Of a stretch of DNA of 64,000 nt, positions 40,323-48,886 are shown one piece after another. Origin of the DNA: Azospirillaceae bacterium (GTDB taxonomy: Bacteria > Pseudomonadota > Alphaproteobacteria > Azospirillales > Azospirillaceae); the NCBI GenBank assembly GCA_035645145.1, contig DASQNC010000036.1, positions 1-64,000 on the forward strand, given 5' to 3'. How positions within the stretch are numbered: the first letter of the stretch is position 1; every line of letters begins with the position of its first letter. Position numbers and translations under genes: made by a program. The notes under the pieces are model-generated. The model made no database searches. It had not been told where the DNA came from and saw only the letters and a list, made by a program, of their open reading frames with translations.

Positions 40323-41159
40323 ATGGTTATCAACTCGATCAACACCAACTCCGGCGCGATGATCGCGCTGCAAACGCTCAACCGCACCAATGCCGAGCTG
40401 CTCGCGGCGCAGAAGCGGGTGAGCACGGGTTACAGGGTGAACGACGCGGTGGACGACGGCTCGGCTTTCGCCGTGGCCCAAGGCCTGCGGTCCAACATCG
40501 CCTCGTTGGGGGCGGTCAACCAGCAGCTGAACGTGGCCAAAGGCGTCGTTAGCATCGCATTGGACGCCGCCACCAAAATCTCCGACACCTTGATCAAGGT
40601 CCGCGAGACCCTGACCAAGCTGGCAGACGGCAACCTGTCCAGTACACAACGTTCACAATACAACGCAGACGCCCGCCGCCTGCGCGCTGAAATCTCGAAC
40701 TTCCTGAAGAATGCAGTCTTCAACGGCGTAAGCCTCCTGAATTCGGGGGCCAGCGACCGCGCGGTTATTTCGAACGTCAATGGTGAACTCTACACCATCA
40801 AGGCGCGCCCGATCGCCCAGAGCTCGCTCACGGCCGCGATCCTGGCAACGAACGCGGCGCTGAGCCAAGCGAGCGCCGCCGCGCTGATCCGCGCGACCGG
40901 CCAGTTCAGCAGGCTTGAGCTGGACGTCCTGCGCAAGCTGAACGAGCTCGGCGGGGACAGCCGCCGGATCAACAACCAGATCAACTTCAACTCCGTCATC
41001 ATGAAGGCCACCGAAGAGGCGATGGGCGCGATGATTGACGCCGATCTGGCCAAGGACAGCGCACGCGTGCAGGCCTTGCAGATCAAGCAGCAGCTCGCGA
41101 CCCAAACGCTGGGTGTCGCCAATCAGGCGCCGCAGGTTCTGCTGGGCCTGTTCCGCTAG
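40323..41159 (+). CDS. Flagellin
   Basis: A 278-aa filament subunit. The N-terminal D0/D1 region is MVINSINTNSGAMIALQTLN, QKRVSTGYRVNDAVDDGSAF and GLRSNIASLGAVNQQLNVAK. The C-terminal D1/D0 region is EEAMGAMIDADLAKDSARVQ and QQLATQTLGVANQAPQVLLG. The middle is short (about 130-200), so the variable D2/D3 surface domains are absent, as in many alphaproteobacterial flagellins. No other flagellar gene is nearby. It is preceded by a sigma-54 promoter and followed by a strong terminator, so it is monocistronic. Confidence 0.95.
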   Translation: MVINSINTNSGAMIALQTLNRTNAELLAAQKRVSTGYRVNDAVDDGSAFAVAQGLRSNIASLGAVNQQLNVAKGVVSIALDAATKISDTLIKVRETLTKLADGNLSSTQRSQYNADARRLRAEISNFLKNAVFNGVSLLNSGASDRAVISNVNGELYTIKARPIAQSSLTAAILATNAALSQASAAALIRATGQFSRLELDVLRKLNELGGDSRRINNQINFNSVIMKATEEAMGAMIDADLAKDSARVQALQIKQQLATQTLGVANQAPQVLLGLFR

Positions 41160-41236
41160 CCGCGGGCAAGCCCAAACGGGCAGGCGCGATCCGGTCGAAA
41201 GGTCGAAGACGCGCCAAGGGACGGAGCGAAAAAGTC

Positions 41237-41280
41237 GAAGCGCCGCCGCAACCCGGGGAACCGGACTGCGGCGGCGCTTC
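41237..41280 (+). terminator. Terminator hairpin of the flagellin gene
   Basis: GAAGCGCCGCCGCA pairs perfectly with TGCGGCGGCGCTTC (14 bp, 16-nt loop), 77 nt after the flagellin stop. The remaining gene-free sequence up to 41480 shows nothing else I can name. Confidence 0.75.
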
Positions 41281-41480
41281 GTGCTATCCGCCACACGGAT
41301 TGTTCCCTATGCCCGCCTTTCAGGCACAACTCCCTTGAGGGAAAGTTCCAACCGGAGGGAACCGCCCGGCCGGTCAACTTGCTCTCACGGACAAATACAG
41401 GGGCGTGGCTTGATCCACGGGACCCGGCGGCGCTCCTGCTCCAGTCCGGCGACCGGCAGACACGTGCAAGGAGGCTCCCG

Positions 41481-42095
41481 GTGATCACCCTGTACGCATT
41501 CGCCACGCCCAATGGGCATAAGGCGTCGATCATGCTGGAGGAAGCCGGGCTGGCGTATCAGGTGCGGCGGCTCGAACTGCCCAGCGGCGACCACCTGACC
41601 AACGCGTACGGCAAGGTGAGCCCCATCCACAAGATTCCCGCCATCCTCGATGACATCGACGGCAGCTCCCACCGCGTGTTCGGATCCGGGGCCATCCTCC
41701 TCCATCTCGCCGTGAAGACAGGGAAGCTGCTGCCCCCCCGGGGTGTCGAGCGGGCGGAATCATTTTCCTGGTTGGAGTTCGGGGTCAGCGATCTCGGGCC
41801 GACAGCGGTCGATCTGTTCCGTTTCACCGTCCGAGCGCCGGAGAAGCTCCCCTACGCGATCGACCTGTTCAAGGCCGAGTTCAAACGCTGCACCGACGCA
41901 ATGGAAGAACGCTTGGCCGAGACGGCGTTCCTGTCCGGCCTCGATTACACCATCGCCGATATCGCCTGCTTCCCGTTCATCGCCGTCGCCGTCGCGCGCC
42001 CCGGCTTTTTCGATGGCTATCCGGCGTTGCAACGGTGGCACAACACGATCGCTGCCCGCCCCGCCGTCCAGCGCGGGATCCAGGCCCTGGCCTGA
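41481..42095 (+). CDS. Glutathione S-transferase, YfcG/Nu-class-like
   Basis: A 204-aa GST. The N-terminal domain has LYAFATPNGHKASIMLEEAG, the TPNGxKxxIxLEE pattern of disulfide-reducing Nu-class enzymes (YfcG/YghU). VSPIHKIPAILDD holds the cis-Pro, and GSGAILLHLAVKTGKL binds glutathione. The C-terminal domain has LSGLDYTIADIACFPFIAVA and ALQRWHNTIAARPAVQRGI. Start is GTG with a perfect AAGGAGG 7 nt upstream. It is more divergent from the two other GSTs in this window than they are in length. Confidence 0.92.
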   Translation: MITLYAFATPNGHKASIMLEEAGLAYQVRRLELPSGDHLTNAYGKVSPIHKIPAILDDIDGSSHRVFGSGAILLHLAVKTGKLLPPRGVERAESFSWLEFGVSDLGPTAVDLFRFTVRAPEKLPYAIDLFKAEFKRCTDAMEERLAETAFLSGLDYTIADIACFPFIAVAVARPGFFDGYPALQRWHNTIAARPAVQRGIQALA

Positions 42096-42140
42096 TCCCG
42101 CGCCGAAGGATGATTTCCGGCGGAACCGGTTCCCGGCCGG

Positions 42141-43829
42141 TCAGCGCACCCCCGATGCCAACGCCTGGGCCCGGATTTCGGACAGTGTCGCCCGGGTCGT
42201 CAACTGCTCGGGATCCATCCGCAACTCCAAGACCGCCGTGCGGCCGGAGGCGACCGCCTCCTCGAAGGCGGGGGCGAAATCGGCCGTCCGTTCGACCGGG
42301 ATCCCGACCGCCCCGTAGCTGCGGGCGAGCGCCGCGAAGTCGGGATTGGTCAGGTCCGTCCCGCTGACGCGACCCGGATAGCGCTTCTCCTGGTGCATGC
42401 GGATTGTCCCGTACATGCCGTTGTTGAACAGCAGGATCACGGGTTTCGCGCCATGGTGCACGGCCGTCGCCAGTTCCTGGCCGCTCATCAGGAAACCGCC
42501 GTCACCCACGTTGGCGACCACCAAGGCGTCGGGCCGTGCAAGGCTGGCGGCCACGGCCGCGGGCACCCCGTACCCCATGGCGCCGCTGGTCGGTGCCAAC
42601 TGCCGGCCAGGGCGGCGATAGCCGAGGAAACGGTGGCTCCAGCCGCTGAAATTGCCCGCATCCGACGTGACGATGGCACCCGCTGGCAGCCGGTCGCGCA
42701 GCCACCCGAAGCATGCTCCCAGATCCAACGCGCCAGACCAGGGCGCGGGCTTCAGCCACGCCTCGTAATCGGCGCGCGCCGAAGCCGACCAGTCGGCCCA
42801 GGCCGGCTCGCCCGCCGGCGGCGGCAGATCCTTGAGCGCCGCCGCCATCGCAGCCTGCCCGGCCTGGATGCCAAGGGCCGGGCGGTACACCCGGCCGATC
42901 TCCTCCGCCGAGGGATGGGCGTGGATCAGGACGGGACCGGGCTCGGGCGGGTCGACCAGCGTGTAGCCTTGGGTGGTGATTTCGCCGAGTCTGGCGCCGA
43001 CGACCAGGATCAAGTCGCACGCGGCAAAGCGTTTCACCAGGGCGGGGTTGGTCGACGTCCCCAGATCACCCACGTAGCTGGGGCTGCGGTTGTCCATCAC
43101 GTCCTGCCGACGGAACGAGACGGCCACCGGCAGGCGCCACGCCTCGGCGAAGGCCCGCAGGTCGGCGGAGGCCTGATCGGTCCACCCGCTTCCGCCGGCC
43201 AACACCATGGGCCGCTTCGCCTGCGCGAGGAGAGCGGACAACCGAGCCATGTCGGTGGCACCGGGATGGGCCTGGACGGCGGCGTACCGGCCGGTGTCGC
43301 TCACCGTTGCCGTCTCGCACAGCATGTCCTCGGGAAGGGCCAGCACCACCGGGCCGGGCCGACCGGACACGGCCGTATGAAAGGCACGGGCGACGAACTC
43401 GGGCAGGCGCGCGGGATCATCGACCTGGGCGGCCCATTTCGCGACCGGCGCGAACATGCGGCGGTAGTCGATCTCCTGGAAGGCTTCGCGCTCGGTCTGG
43501 TCGCGCGCCACCTGGCCCACGAACAGGACCATGGGCGTGGAGTCCTGCATGGCCGTGTGTACACCGATCGACGCGTTGCACGCGCCGGGCCCGCGGGTGA
43601 CGAAGCATACGCCGGGTGTGTGCGTAAGCTTTCCATGCGCCTCGGCCATGAAGGCGGCGCCGCCTTCCTGCCGGCAGGTCACCAGCGCGATTTCGGGATG
43701 GTCGAGGAACGCGTCCAGGGCCTCGAGATAGCTCTCCCCCGCGACGGAAAAGACACGCTCCACGCCATGGACGGCCAGTGCATCCACGAGGATCCGGCCG
43801 CCGGTACGGGGGCCGTGGGGCGACGACAT
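42141..43829 (-). CDS. Thiamine-diphosphate enzyme, acetolactate synthase-like
   Basis: A 562-aa three-domain ThDP enzyme. The pyrimidine-binding domain holds the catalytic Glu E55 (TCRQEGGAAFMAEAHGK) and FVTRGPGACNASIGVHTA. The middle Rossmann domain has PMVLAGGSGW and LILVVGARLGEI. The PP domain has NVGDGGFLMSGQELATAV followed by ILLFNNGMYG (the GDG...NN Mg/ThDP motif). It lacks a partner regulatory subunit and is more like the stand-alone decarboxylase/synthase branch than IlvB. The reaction cannot be fixed. AAGGAGG precedes the ATG. Divergent from a peptide-binding protein. Confidence 0.85.
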   Translation of the reverse strand: MSSPHGPRTGGRILVDALAVHGVERVFSVAGESYLEALDAFLDHPEIALVTCRQEGGAAFMAEAHGKLTHTPGVCFVTRGPGACNASIGVHTAMQDSTPMVLFVGQVARDQTEREAFQEIDYRRMFAPVAKWAAQVDDPARLPEFVARAFHTAVSGRPGPVVLALPEDMLCETATVSDTGRYAAVQAHPGATDMARLSALLAQAKRPMVLAGGSGWTDQASADLRAFAEAWRLPVAVSFRRQDVMDNRSPSYVGDLGTSTNPALVKRFAACDLILVVGARLGEITTQGYTLVDPPEPGPVLIHAHPSAEEIGRVYRPALGIQAGQAAMAAALKDLPPPAGEPAWADWSASARADYEAWLKPAPWSGALDLGACFGWLRDRLPAGAIVTSDAGNFSGWSHRFLGYRRPGRQLAPTSGAMGYGVPAAVAASLARPDALVVANVGDGGFLMSGQELATAVHHGAKPVILLFNNGMYGTIRMHQEKRYPGRVSGTDLTNPDFAALARSYGAVGIPVERTADFAPAFEEAVASGRTAVLELRMDPEQLTTRATLSEIRAQALASGVR

Positions 43830-43957
43830 GATGATCGGCCTCCTTGCCGAGGGAAAAAATCCGCGGCAATGATAGTCATAGCTCGGTCGTGTTGCCATGC
43901 ACGATCGGCTGGAACAGGAAGGCCGGTTGACGGCCCAAACGAACAGGGGAAATAAAA

Positions 43958-45658
43958 ATGCTTCACCGTCTTCCGGCCTTGGCGGCCGCGGGCGGCGTGG
44001 CGTTGGCGGGCGCATTCGCGCCGTTGCCGGCCACCGCCCAACAGGCCAAGGACACGCTGACCATTGGGCTGTCGCAGTTTCCGTCGAACCTGCACCCGAA
44101 CATCGAGAGCATGGTGGCGAAGAGCTGGGTCCTGTACACCAGCCATCGGCCGCTCACGACGTTCGATCCGGATTGGAACCTCATCTGCGTCCTGTGCGAG
44201 GAGCTCCCCGACCTGGCGAAGGGCACCGCCGAGGAGTTCACGACCGCCGAGGGCAAGCGGTCGATCCGCGTGACCTTCAAGCTGCGCGAGGGCCTGAAGT
44301 GGGGTGACGGCACCCCGGTCACGTCCAAGGATGCGGCGTTCACCTGGCAGGCGGGCAAGGATGCCAAGACGGGGTTCGCGAACAACGACCTGTACGTCCG
44401 CCGCATCAAGAACGTGATCGTGAAGGATGACCGGACCTTCACGATCGAACGCGACCAGTTCGCGTGCGATTACCAGAACATGAGCGACTACCGGCTCCTC
44501 CCGGCCCATGTCGAGGAGCCGATCTACAAGGCCGATCCGGACAACTACAAGAGCAGGACGGCCTACGACACGCAAACCACCAATCCGGCCCTCTACAACG
44601 GCCCGTTCCGCATCGCGGCGCTTGAGCGCGGCTCGTCCATCACGCTGGAAGCGAACCCGCACTGGGCCGGCGAAAAGCCGCGGTTCAAGCGCGTGGTCGT
44701 CCGCGCGATCGAAAGCCAGCCGGCACTGGAAGCCAATCTGCTGTCGGGCGACATCGACTACATCGCGGGCGAACTCGGCCTAACGCTCGACCAGATGCTC
44801 GGCCTGCAGAAGCGCCTACCCAGCAAATACAATTACACCTATCGTCCGGGCCTGATTTACGAGCACATCGACCTCAAGCTCGACAATCCGCTTCTCCAGG
44901 ATGTCCGGGTCCGCCGGGCGTTGCTTCTGGCCGTCGACCGCGAAGGCCTGACCAAGGAATTGTTCGAGGGCAAGCAGCCGGTCGCCCACAGCAACGTCAA
45001 CCCGATCGACAAGAACTTCGACCCGAATGTGCCGAAGTCCGCGTACGATCCGGCCCAGGCGAAGAAGCTGCTGGACGAGGCCGGCTGGAAGCCGGGCCGC
45101 GACGGCATCCGCGTCAACGCCAAGGGCGAGCGCCTGTCGCTTGAATTCGGGACGACGGCGGGCAACACCACGCGCGAACTGGTGCAGCAGGCGCTGCAGG
45201 CGCAATGGAAGGACGTCGGCATCGAGGTCGTGATCAAGAACGAGCCGGCACGCGTGTTCTTCGGCCAGACGATGCGTGAACGGAAGTTCAGCGGCTTGGC
45301 GATGTATGCGTGGTCCAGCTCGCCGGAGGATCCGCCGCGGACGACGCTGCATTCCACCCAGATCCCGACCCAGGAAAACGGTTGGGGCGGCCAGAACTAC
45401 ATGGGCTACAAGAGCGAGCGCATGGACAAGGTGCTCGACGGCCTCGTCGACACCTGCCCGCCGGGCGATCCGGCGCCGCGCAAGAAGCTCTGGGCCGAGC
45501 TACAGAAGATCTATGCGGAAGACGTGCCGGTGCTGCCGCTGTACTTCCGCGTGGATCCGTTCGCGATCCCGCAGCTGGTGAGCACGATCAAGCCGACCGG
45601 CCACCAGTACAGCTCCACCATGTGGATGAACGAATGGGGTCCTACCGGCGCCAAGTAA
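43958..45658 (+). CDS. Peptide/solute ABC transporter substrate-binding protein (system A)
   Basis: A 566-aa DppA/OppA-type (SBP_bac_5) protein. Signal peptide about 1-27 (PATA-Q). Motifs are LTIGLSQFPSNLHPN, VTFKLREGLKWGDGTPVTSK, NPALYNGPFRIAALERGSSI, QDVRVRRALLLAVDREGLTK, AKKLLDEAGWKPG and EDVPVLPLYFRVDPFAIPQ. It would capture peptides or similar solutes in the periplasm for the permeases downstream. The ribosome site AGGGGAAA precedes ATG. A terminator-like hairpin follows, so it is probably made in excess over the permeases. Confidence 0.93.
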   Translation: MLHRLPALAAAGGVALAGAFAPLPATAQQAKDTLTIGLSQFPSNLHPNIESMVAKSWVLYTSHRPLTTFDPDWNLICVLCEELPDLAKGTAEEFTTAEGKRSIRVTFKLREGLKWGDGTPVTSKDAAFTWQAGKDAKTGFANNDLYVRRIKNVIVKDDRTFTIERDQFACDYQNMSDYRLLPAHVEEPIYKADPDNYKSRTAYDTQTTNPALYNGPFRIAALERGSSITLEANPHWAGEKPRFKRVVVRAIESQPALEANLLSGDIDYIAGELGLTLDQMLGLQKRLPSKYNYTYRPGLIYEHIDLKLDNPLLQDVRVRRALLLAVDREGLTKELFEGKQPVAHSNVNPIDKNFDPNVPKSAYDPAQAKKLLDEAGWKPGRDGIRVNAKGERLSLEFGTTAGNTTRELVQQALQAQWKDVGIEVVIKNEPARVFFGQTMRERKFSGLAMYAWSSSPEDPPRTTLHSTQIPTQENGWGGQNYMGYKSERMDKVLDGLVDTCPPGDPAPRKKLWAELQKIYAEDVPVLPLYFRVDPFAIPQLVSTIKPTGHQYSSTMWMNEWGPTGAK

Positions 45659-45676
45659 GGGCACCGGTCTGAAGCC

Positions 45677-45719
45677 AGGCCGGCCCGCCCGCCACAAGCG
45701 GACGGGCCGGCCTTCTTTT
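45677..45719 (+). terminator. Attenuating hairpin between binding protein and permeases (system A)
   Basis: AGGCCGGCCCG... pairs with CGGGCCGGCCT around CACAA, followed by TCTTTTC. It is a good intrinsic terminator placed inside the operon, expected to give partial read-through. Confidence 0.8.
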
Positions 45720-45745
45720 CAAAGCGTTTGCGCCTGGAGGTCGAT

Positions 45746-46711
45746 TTGGCGCGTTTCCTCATAGACAGGCTGTTGCAGGCAACCCTCGTCCTGCTGGCGA
45801 TGTCGTTTGTTGTGTACATGTTGATCGGGTTGATGCCGGGCGACCCCATCGACCTCGCGATTGCCAGCGACCCCAACCTCACCCCCGAAGGCGTGGCCCG
45901 CCTGCGCGAACTCTATGGCCTCGACCGCCCCATCTGGGACCGTTACCTGGATTGGCTGACCCTCGCCCTCCAGGGGAATTTCGGCAATTCGCGCCTGTTC
46001 GCCCTCCCGGCGATCGACATCCTGGTGCCGAAACTTGGCAACACGCTGATTCTCCTGGGTTTGGCGCTGACCCTCTCCCTGTCCATATCCATTCCGCTCG
46101 GCGTGTATGCCGGCCGCCATCAGCACACGCTGGTGGACGAGGCGGTCAACCTGTTCTGCTTCGCCGGGATTTCGGTCCCGTCGTTCTGGTTGTCCCTGTT
46201 GTTCATCATCCTGTTCGCGGTGACGCTTGGATGGCTTCCCGCCAGCGGGATGCACCCGGTGGGTCAACCCGGCCTGCTCGATCGCATCCCCTACTTGGTG
46301 ATGCCGGTCGGCGTGTTGACGCTGCTCTACGTCGGCACCCAGACGCGCTACGTGCGCGCCGCGATGATCGATGCCCTGCGCGCGGACCACATCCGCACGG
46401 CCCGGGCAAAGGGCCTGAGCGAACAGGCCGTGGTCTGGCGGCATGCGCTGCGCAATGCGATGATCCCGGTGGTGACCATCATCGCCCTGGAATTCGGCGT
46501 CGCCTTCTCGGGGGCGCTGGTCACCGAGACGATGTTCGCCTACCAGGGCATGGGCAAGCTGATCTACGACAGCATCATGGGCAACGACTACAACATGGCG
46601 CTCATCGGCCTGTTGTTCGCCACCTTGACGGTCCTGACCGCCAACTTCCTGGCCGATCTGGCCTATGTGGTGCTGGATCCGCGCATCACCTTCGGAGACA
46701 ACCGGGCATGA
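45746..46711 (+). CDS. ABC transporter permease, DppB/OppB-type (system A)
   Basis: A 321-aa inner-membrane protein with six predicted helices. It begins MARFLIDRLLQATLVLLAMS and has LIGLMPGDPIDLA, the periplasmic loop LYGLDRPIWDRYLDWLTLAL, and the EAA coupling motif DHIRTARAKGLSEQAVVWRH ALRNA. A TTG start is proposed because GGAGG lies 5 nt before it; another TTG is 6 codons upstream. Its stop overlaps the next start (ATGA). Confidence 0.9.
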   Translation: MARFLIDRLLQATLVLLAMSFVVYMLIGLMPGDPIDLAIASDPNLTPEGVARLRELYGLDRPIWDRYLDWLTLALQGNFGNSRLFALPAIDILVPKLGNTLILLGLALTLSLSISIPLGVYAGRHQHTLVDEAVNLFCFAGISVPSFWLSLLFIILFAVTLGWLPASGMHPVGQPGLLDRIPYLVMPVGVLTLLYVGTQTRYVRAAMIDALRADHIRTARAKGLSEQAVVWRHALRNAMIPVVTIIALEFGVAFSGALVTETMFAYQGMGKLIYDSIMGNDYNMALIGLLFATLTVLTANFLADLAYVVLDPRITFGDNRA

Positions 46712-47661
46712 CCGCCGCTTCCACCGATCTTGCGGCCGGCGCCCGCATGGCCGCGGGCCCGGCGCGTTCGAACTTCCGCCTGTTCCTCCACCGGTTCGTC
46801 CAGCACCGGGCGGCGGTGGTGAGCCTGTTCATTCTCGTGGCGATGGCGACGGCGGCAGCCTGCGCACCGCTGATCGCTTCGGCACTGAACCTCGATCCGA
46901 ACGCGGTGAAGCTGCTCGGGCGCTTCAAGCCGCCGTCCGAGGCGAACTGGCTCGGCACCGACCAGCTCGGCCGCGACGTGTTCATCCGTCTGCTCCACGG
47001 CGGACGGATCTCGTTGATGGCCGGCCTGTTCGCCGCCTTCGTCGCCGCGATCATCGGTACGACGATCGGGCTGATCTCGGGCTATGTCGGCGGGCGGACG
47101 GATGCCGTCATGATGCGCCTCACCGACGCGATCATCTCGCTTCCGGCCCTGCCGCTGTACATCGTCCTGGCGGCGGTGGACCTGAGCAAGATCGGGCTGG
47201 GCGGTGTCGCCCAGAGCGAGATGGCGAGCCTGTACCGCATCATCCTGATCGTCGCGATCGCCGGCTGGACGACCGTCGCACGACTTGTGCGCGGCGCAAC
47301 GCTGGCCGCCCGCCAGCGGGAATATGTGCGTGCGGCACGGGCGTTGGGCGCCGGCCATTGGCGGATCATGCTGGTCCACATCCTGCCCAACATCGCCTCG
47401 CCGATCGTCGTCGCCACGACCCTGTCCATTGGCAACGTGATCCTGATCGAGAGCGTGCTCAGCTTCCTGGGGCTCGGCATCCAGCCGCCGCTGCCAAGCT
47501 GGGGCAACATGCTGACCAACGCCCAGGAGCTGATCTGGCGGGCACCGATGCTGGCCGTCTATCCCGGCCTGTGCATCTTTGTGACTGTGATCTGCTTCAA
47601 CTTCCTGGGCGATGGCCTGCAGGACGCGTTGGACCCGCGGGCCCAGGTGCTGAAGCGCTGA
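46708..47661 (+). CDS. ABC transporter permease, DppC/OppC-type (system A)
   Basis: A 317-aa permease with six helices. The N-terminal cytoplasmic tail is followed by VVSLFILVAMATAAACAPLI, the DppC-type loop WLGTDQLGRDVFIRLLHGGR, ISLMAGLFAAFVAAIIGTTI, the EAA motif REYVRAARALGAGHWRIMLV, HILPN, and LSFLGLGIQPPLPSWGNML. It completes the membrane part of system A. No ATPase gene follows: the next genes are convergent and belong to a second system. Confidence 0.92.
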   Translation: MTAASTDLAAGARMAAGPARSNFRLFLHRFVQHRAAVVSLFILVAMATAAACAPLIASALNLDPNAVKLLGRFKPPSEANWLGTDQLGRDVFIRLLHGGRISLMAGLFAAFVAAIIGTTIGLISGYVGGRTDAVMMRLTDAIISLPALPLYIVLAAVDLSKIGLGGVAQSEMASLYRIILIVAIAGWTTVARLVRGATLAARQREYVRAARALGAGHWRIMLVHILPNIASPIVVATTLSIGNVILIESVLSFLGLGIQPPLPSWGNMLTNAQELIWRAPMLAVYPGLCIFVTVICFNFLGDGLQDALDPRAQVLKR

Positions 47662-47724
47662 AGGGCATCAACAACCAACAAGAAGACTGGGGCGCTGAAG
47701 GCGCTTCAGGCGCAAAAACAGGAA

Positions 47725-47753
47725 AGGCCGAAGCGCGTTCAGCGCTTCGGCCT
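47725..47753. terminator. Strong hairpin between the two convergent ABC operons
   Basis: AGGCCGAAGCGC-GTTCA-GCGCTTCGGCCT is a perfect 12-bp stem. Two more short stems with the same GCGCTTC/GAAGCGC core lie on either side (about 47690-47712 and 47780-47800). They probably stop transcripts from both sides. Confidence 0.75.
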
Positions 47754-47798
47754 CGTAAGGGCAAAAACCACAAGGCGCCGAAGCGCCTCGGCATCGCC

Positions 47799-48872
47799 TC
47801 AGGGTTTCGGCGGGCTGCTCACCGGTATCCTGGGCGCCGCCGGCCCGCCACCGATCATCTGTGAAATGGGCAGATCCCAACGGGCGGGAAGCTGTGCTTC
47901 TCCCCGAAGATCGACCACCGCGACCTCGGATGCGGCCCCCTCGAGCAAACGCACGGCGAAGGGATGGGCCCCGGCCGCATCCGGCCCCGCAGGCTGTGCG
48001 GCGTCGGGATAGTTCACCGCATAGCGGACCACGGTCCGCATCGGAGCTCCGGATGCGGATCCGGAGGGTTCCCGAACCACGTCCGCCGTGAACACCCGGC
48101 CACCGGCGGCGCTGCTGCCCATGAACAGCCCGAGCGCTGCCATGTTCGCAGGCAGCGGGCGCGGCGGCACCAGCCCCGCCAAAGCCCACAGGTCGCGCCA
48201 CTCGGCTTCATTGCGCGCGACCACGAACTCGGCCCACTCCGGTCGGGGGGCACGCCCTTCGAACGCGGTCCCATTGGCAAGGGCGACCGCGGTGGCGGGC
48301 GGCGGTTCGATCGGCACCTCCCGTGATACCGGCTGTTCGACCACCTGGATCGGCCCCTGCCCCACCGGGACGATTCGTATGGCCCAGGGCGAGAGAGACG
48401 CGCCGCCACCTGTCGCGGTTGCAGGCACGCCGGCCGAACGGAAGGTGATGTAGTTGACGACCGCGGACGGCTGGTCCTGCAAGGTCCGTGGGGGCGTGAC
48501 AATGACATCGGTGGTCACGACACGGGCCGCCGTTCCGCGGTTGCCGAGAAACACCCCGATGGCACTTGCCCCGGCCGGCAACGGAACCGGTGGAGCTTGG
48601 TCGGCCAAGTTCCAAAGGCCGAGCCATTCGGCCTGATTGCGGGCGACCACGATCTGGGGCGTGCCGGTTGCCGCCGTTGGCCCGTCCCACCCGACACCGG
48701 TCGCGATGGCAACCGTCGCGGCGGGTGGCACGACGGGCGCCCTGGGCGGCCAGCTCTCGCCGGCCAGGAGCGCTGCCGTCTGGCCGCAGCCGGCCAGCGC
48801 CAACGTTCCGGCCATGACGAGAGCGCCAGCCGCCCGTGCGGTGGCCGAGCCCCCGCGGCTCGGCCGTGTCAT
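47799..48872 (-). CDS. Lipoprotein with two PrcB-like domains
   Basis: A 357-aa predicted lipoprotein (lipobox LAGC, C29). The mature part is an internal duplication. Repeat 1 has IVVARNQAEWLGLWNLADQA and ASAIGVFLGNRGTAARVVTT. Repeat 2 has FVVARNEAEWRDLWALAGLV and MAALGLFMGSSAAGGRVFTA. Each repeat has the pattern of the PrcB C-terminal domain (Glu-Trp-Leu-Trp helix, then a G-V-F-L-G strand with a following G-G turn). Function unknown. It is the last gene of the minus-strand operon, 14 nt after the M20 stop. ATG at 48887 overlapping that stop is the alternative start. Confidence 0.72.
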   Translation of the reverse strand: MTRPSRGGSATARAAGALVMAGTLALAGCGQTAALLAGESWPPRAPVVPPAATVAIATGVGWDGPTAATGTPQIVVARNQAEWLGLWNLADQAPPVPLPAGASAIGVFLGNRGTAARVVTTDVIVTPPRTLQDQPSAVVNYITFRSAGVPATATGGGASLSPWAIRIVPVGQGPIQVVEQPVSREVPIEPPPATAVALANGTAFEGRAPRPEWAEFVVARNEAEWRDLWALAGLVPPRPLPANMAALGLFMGSSAAGGRVFTADVVREPSGSASGAPMRTVVRYAVNYPDAAQPAGPDAAGAHPFAVRLLEGAASEVAVVDLRGEAQLPARWDLPISQMIGGGPAAPRIPVSSPPKP

Positions 48873-48886
48873 GGGATCGCTCCGCA

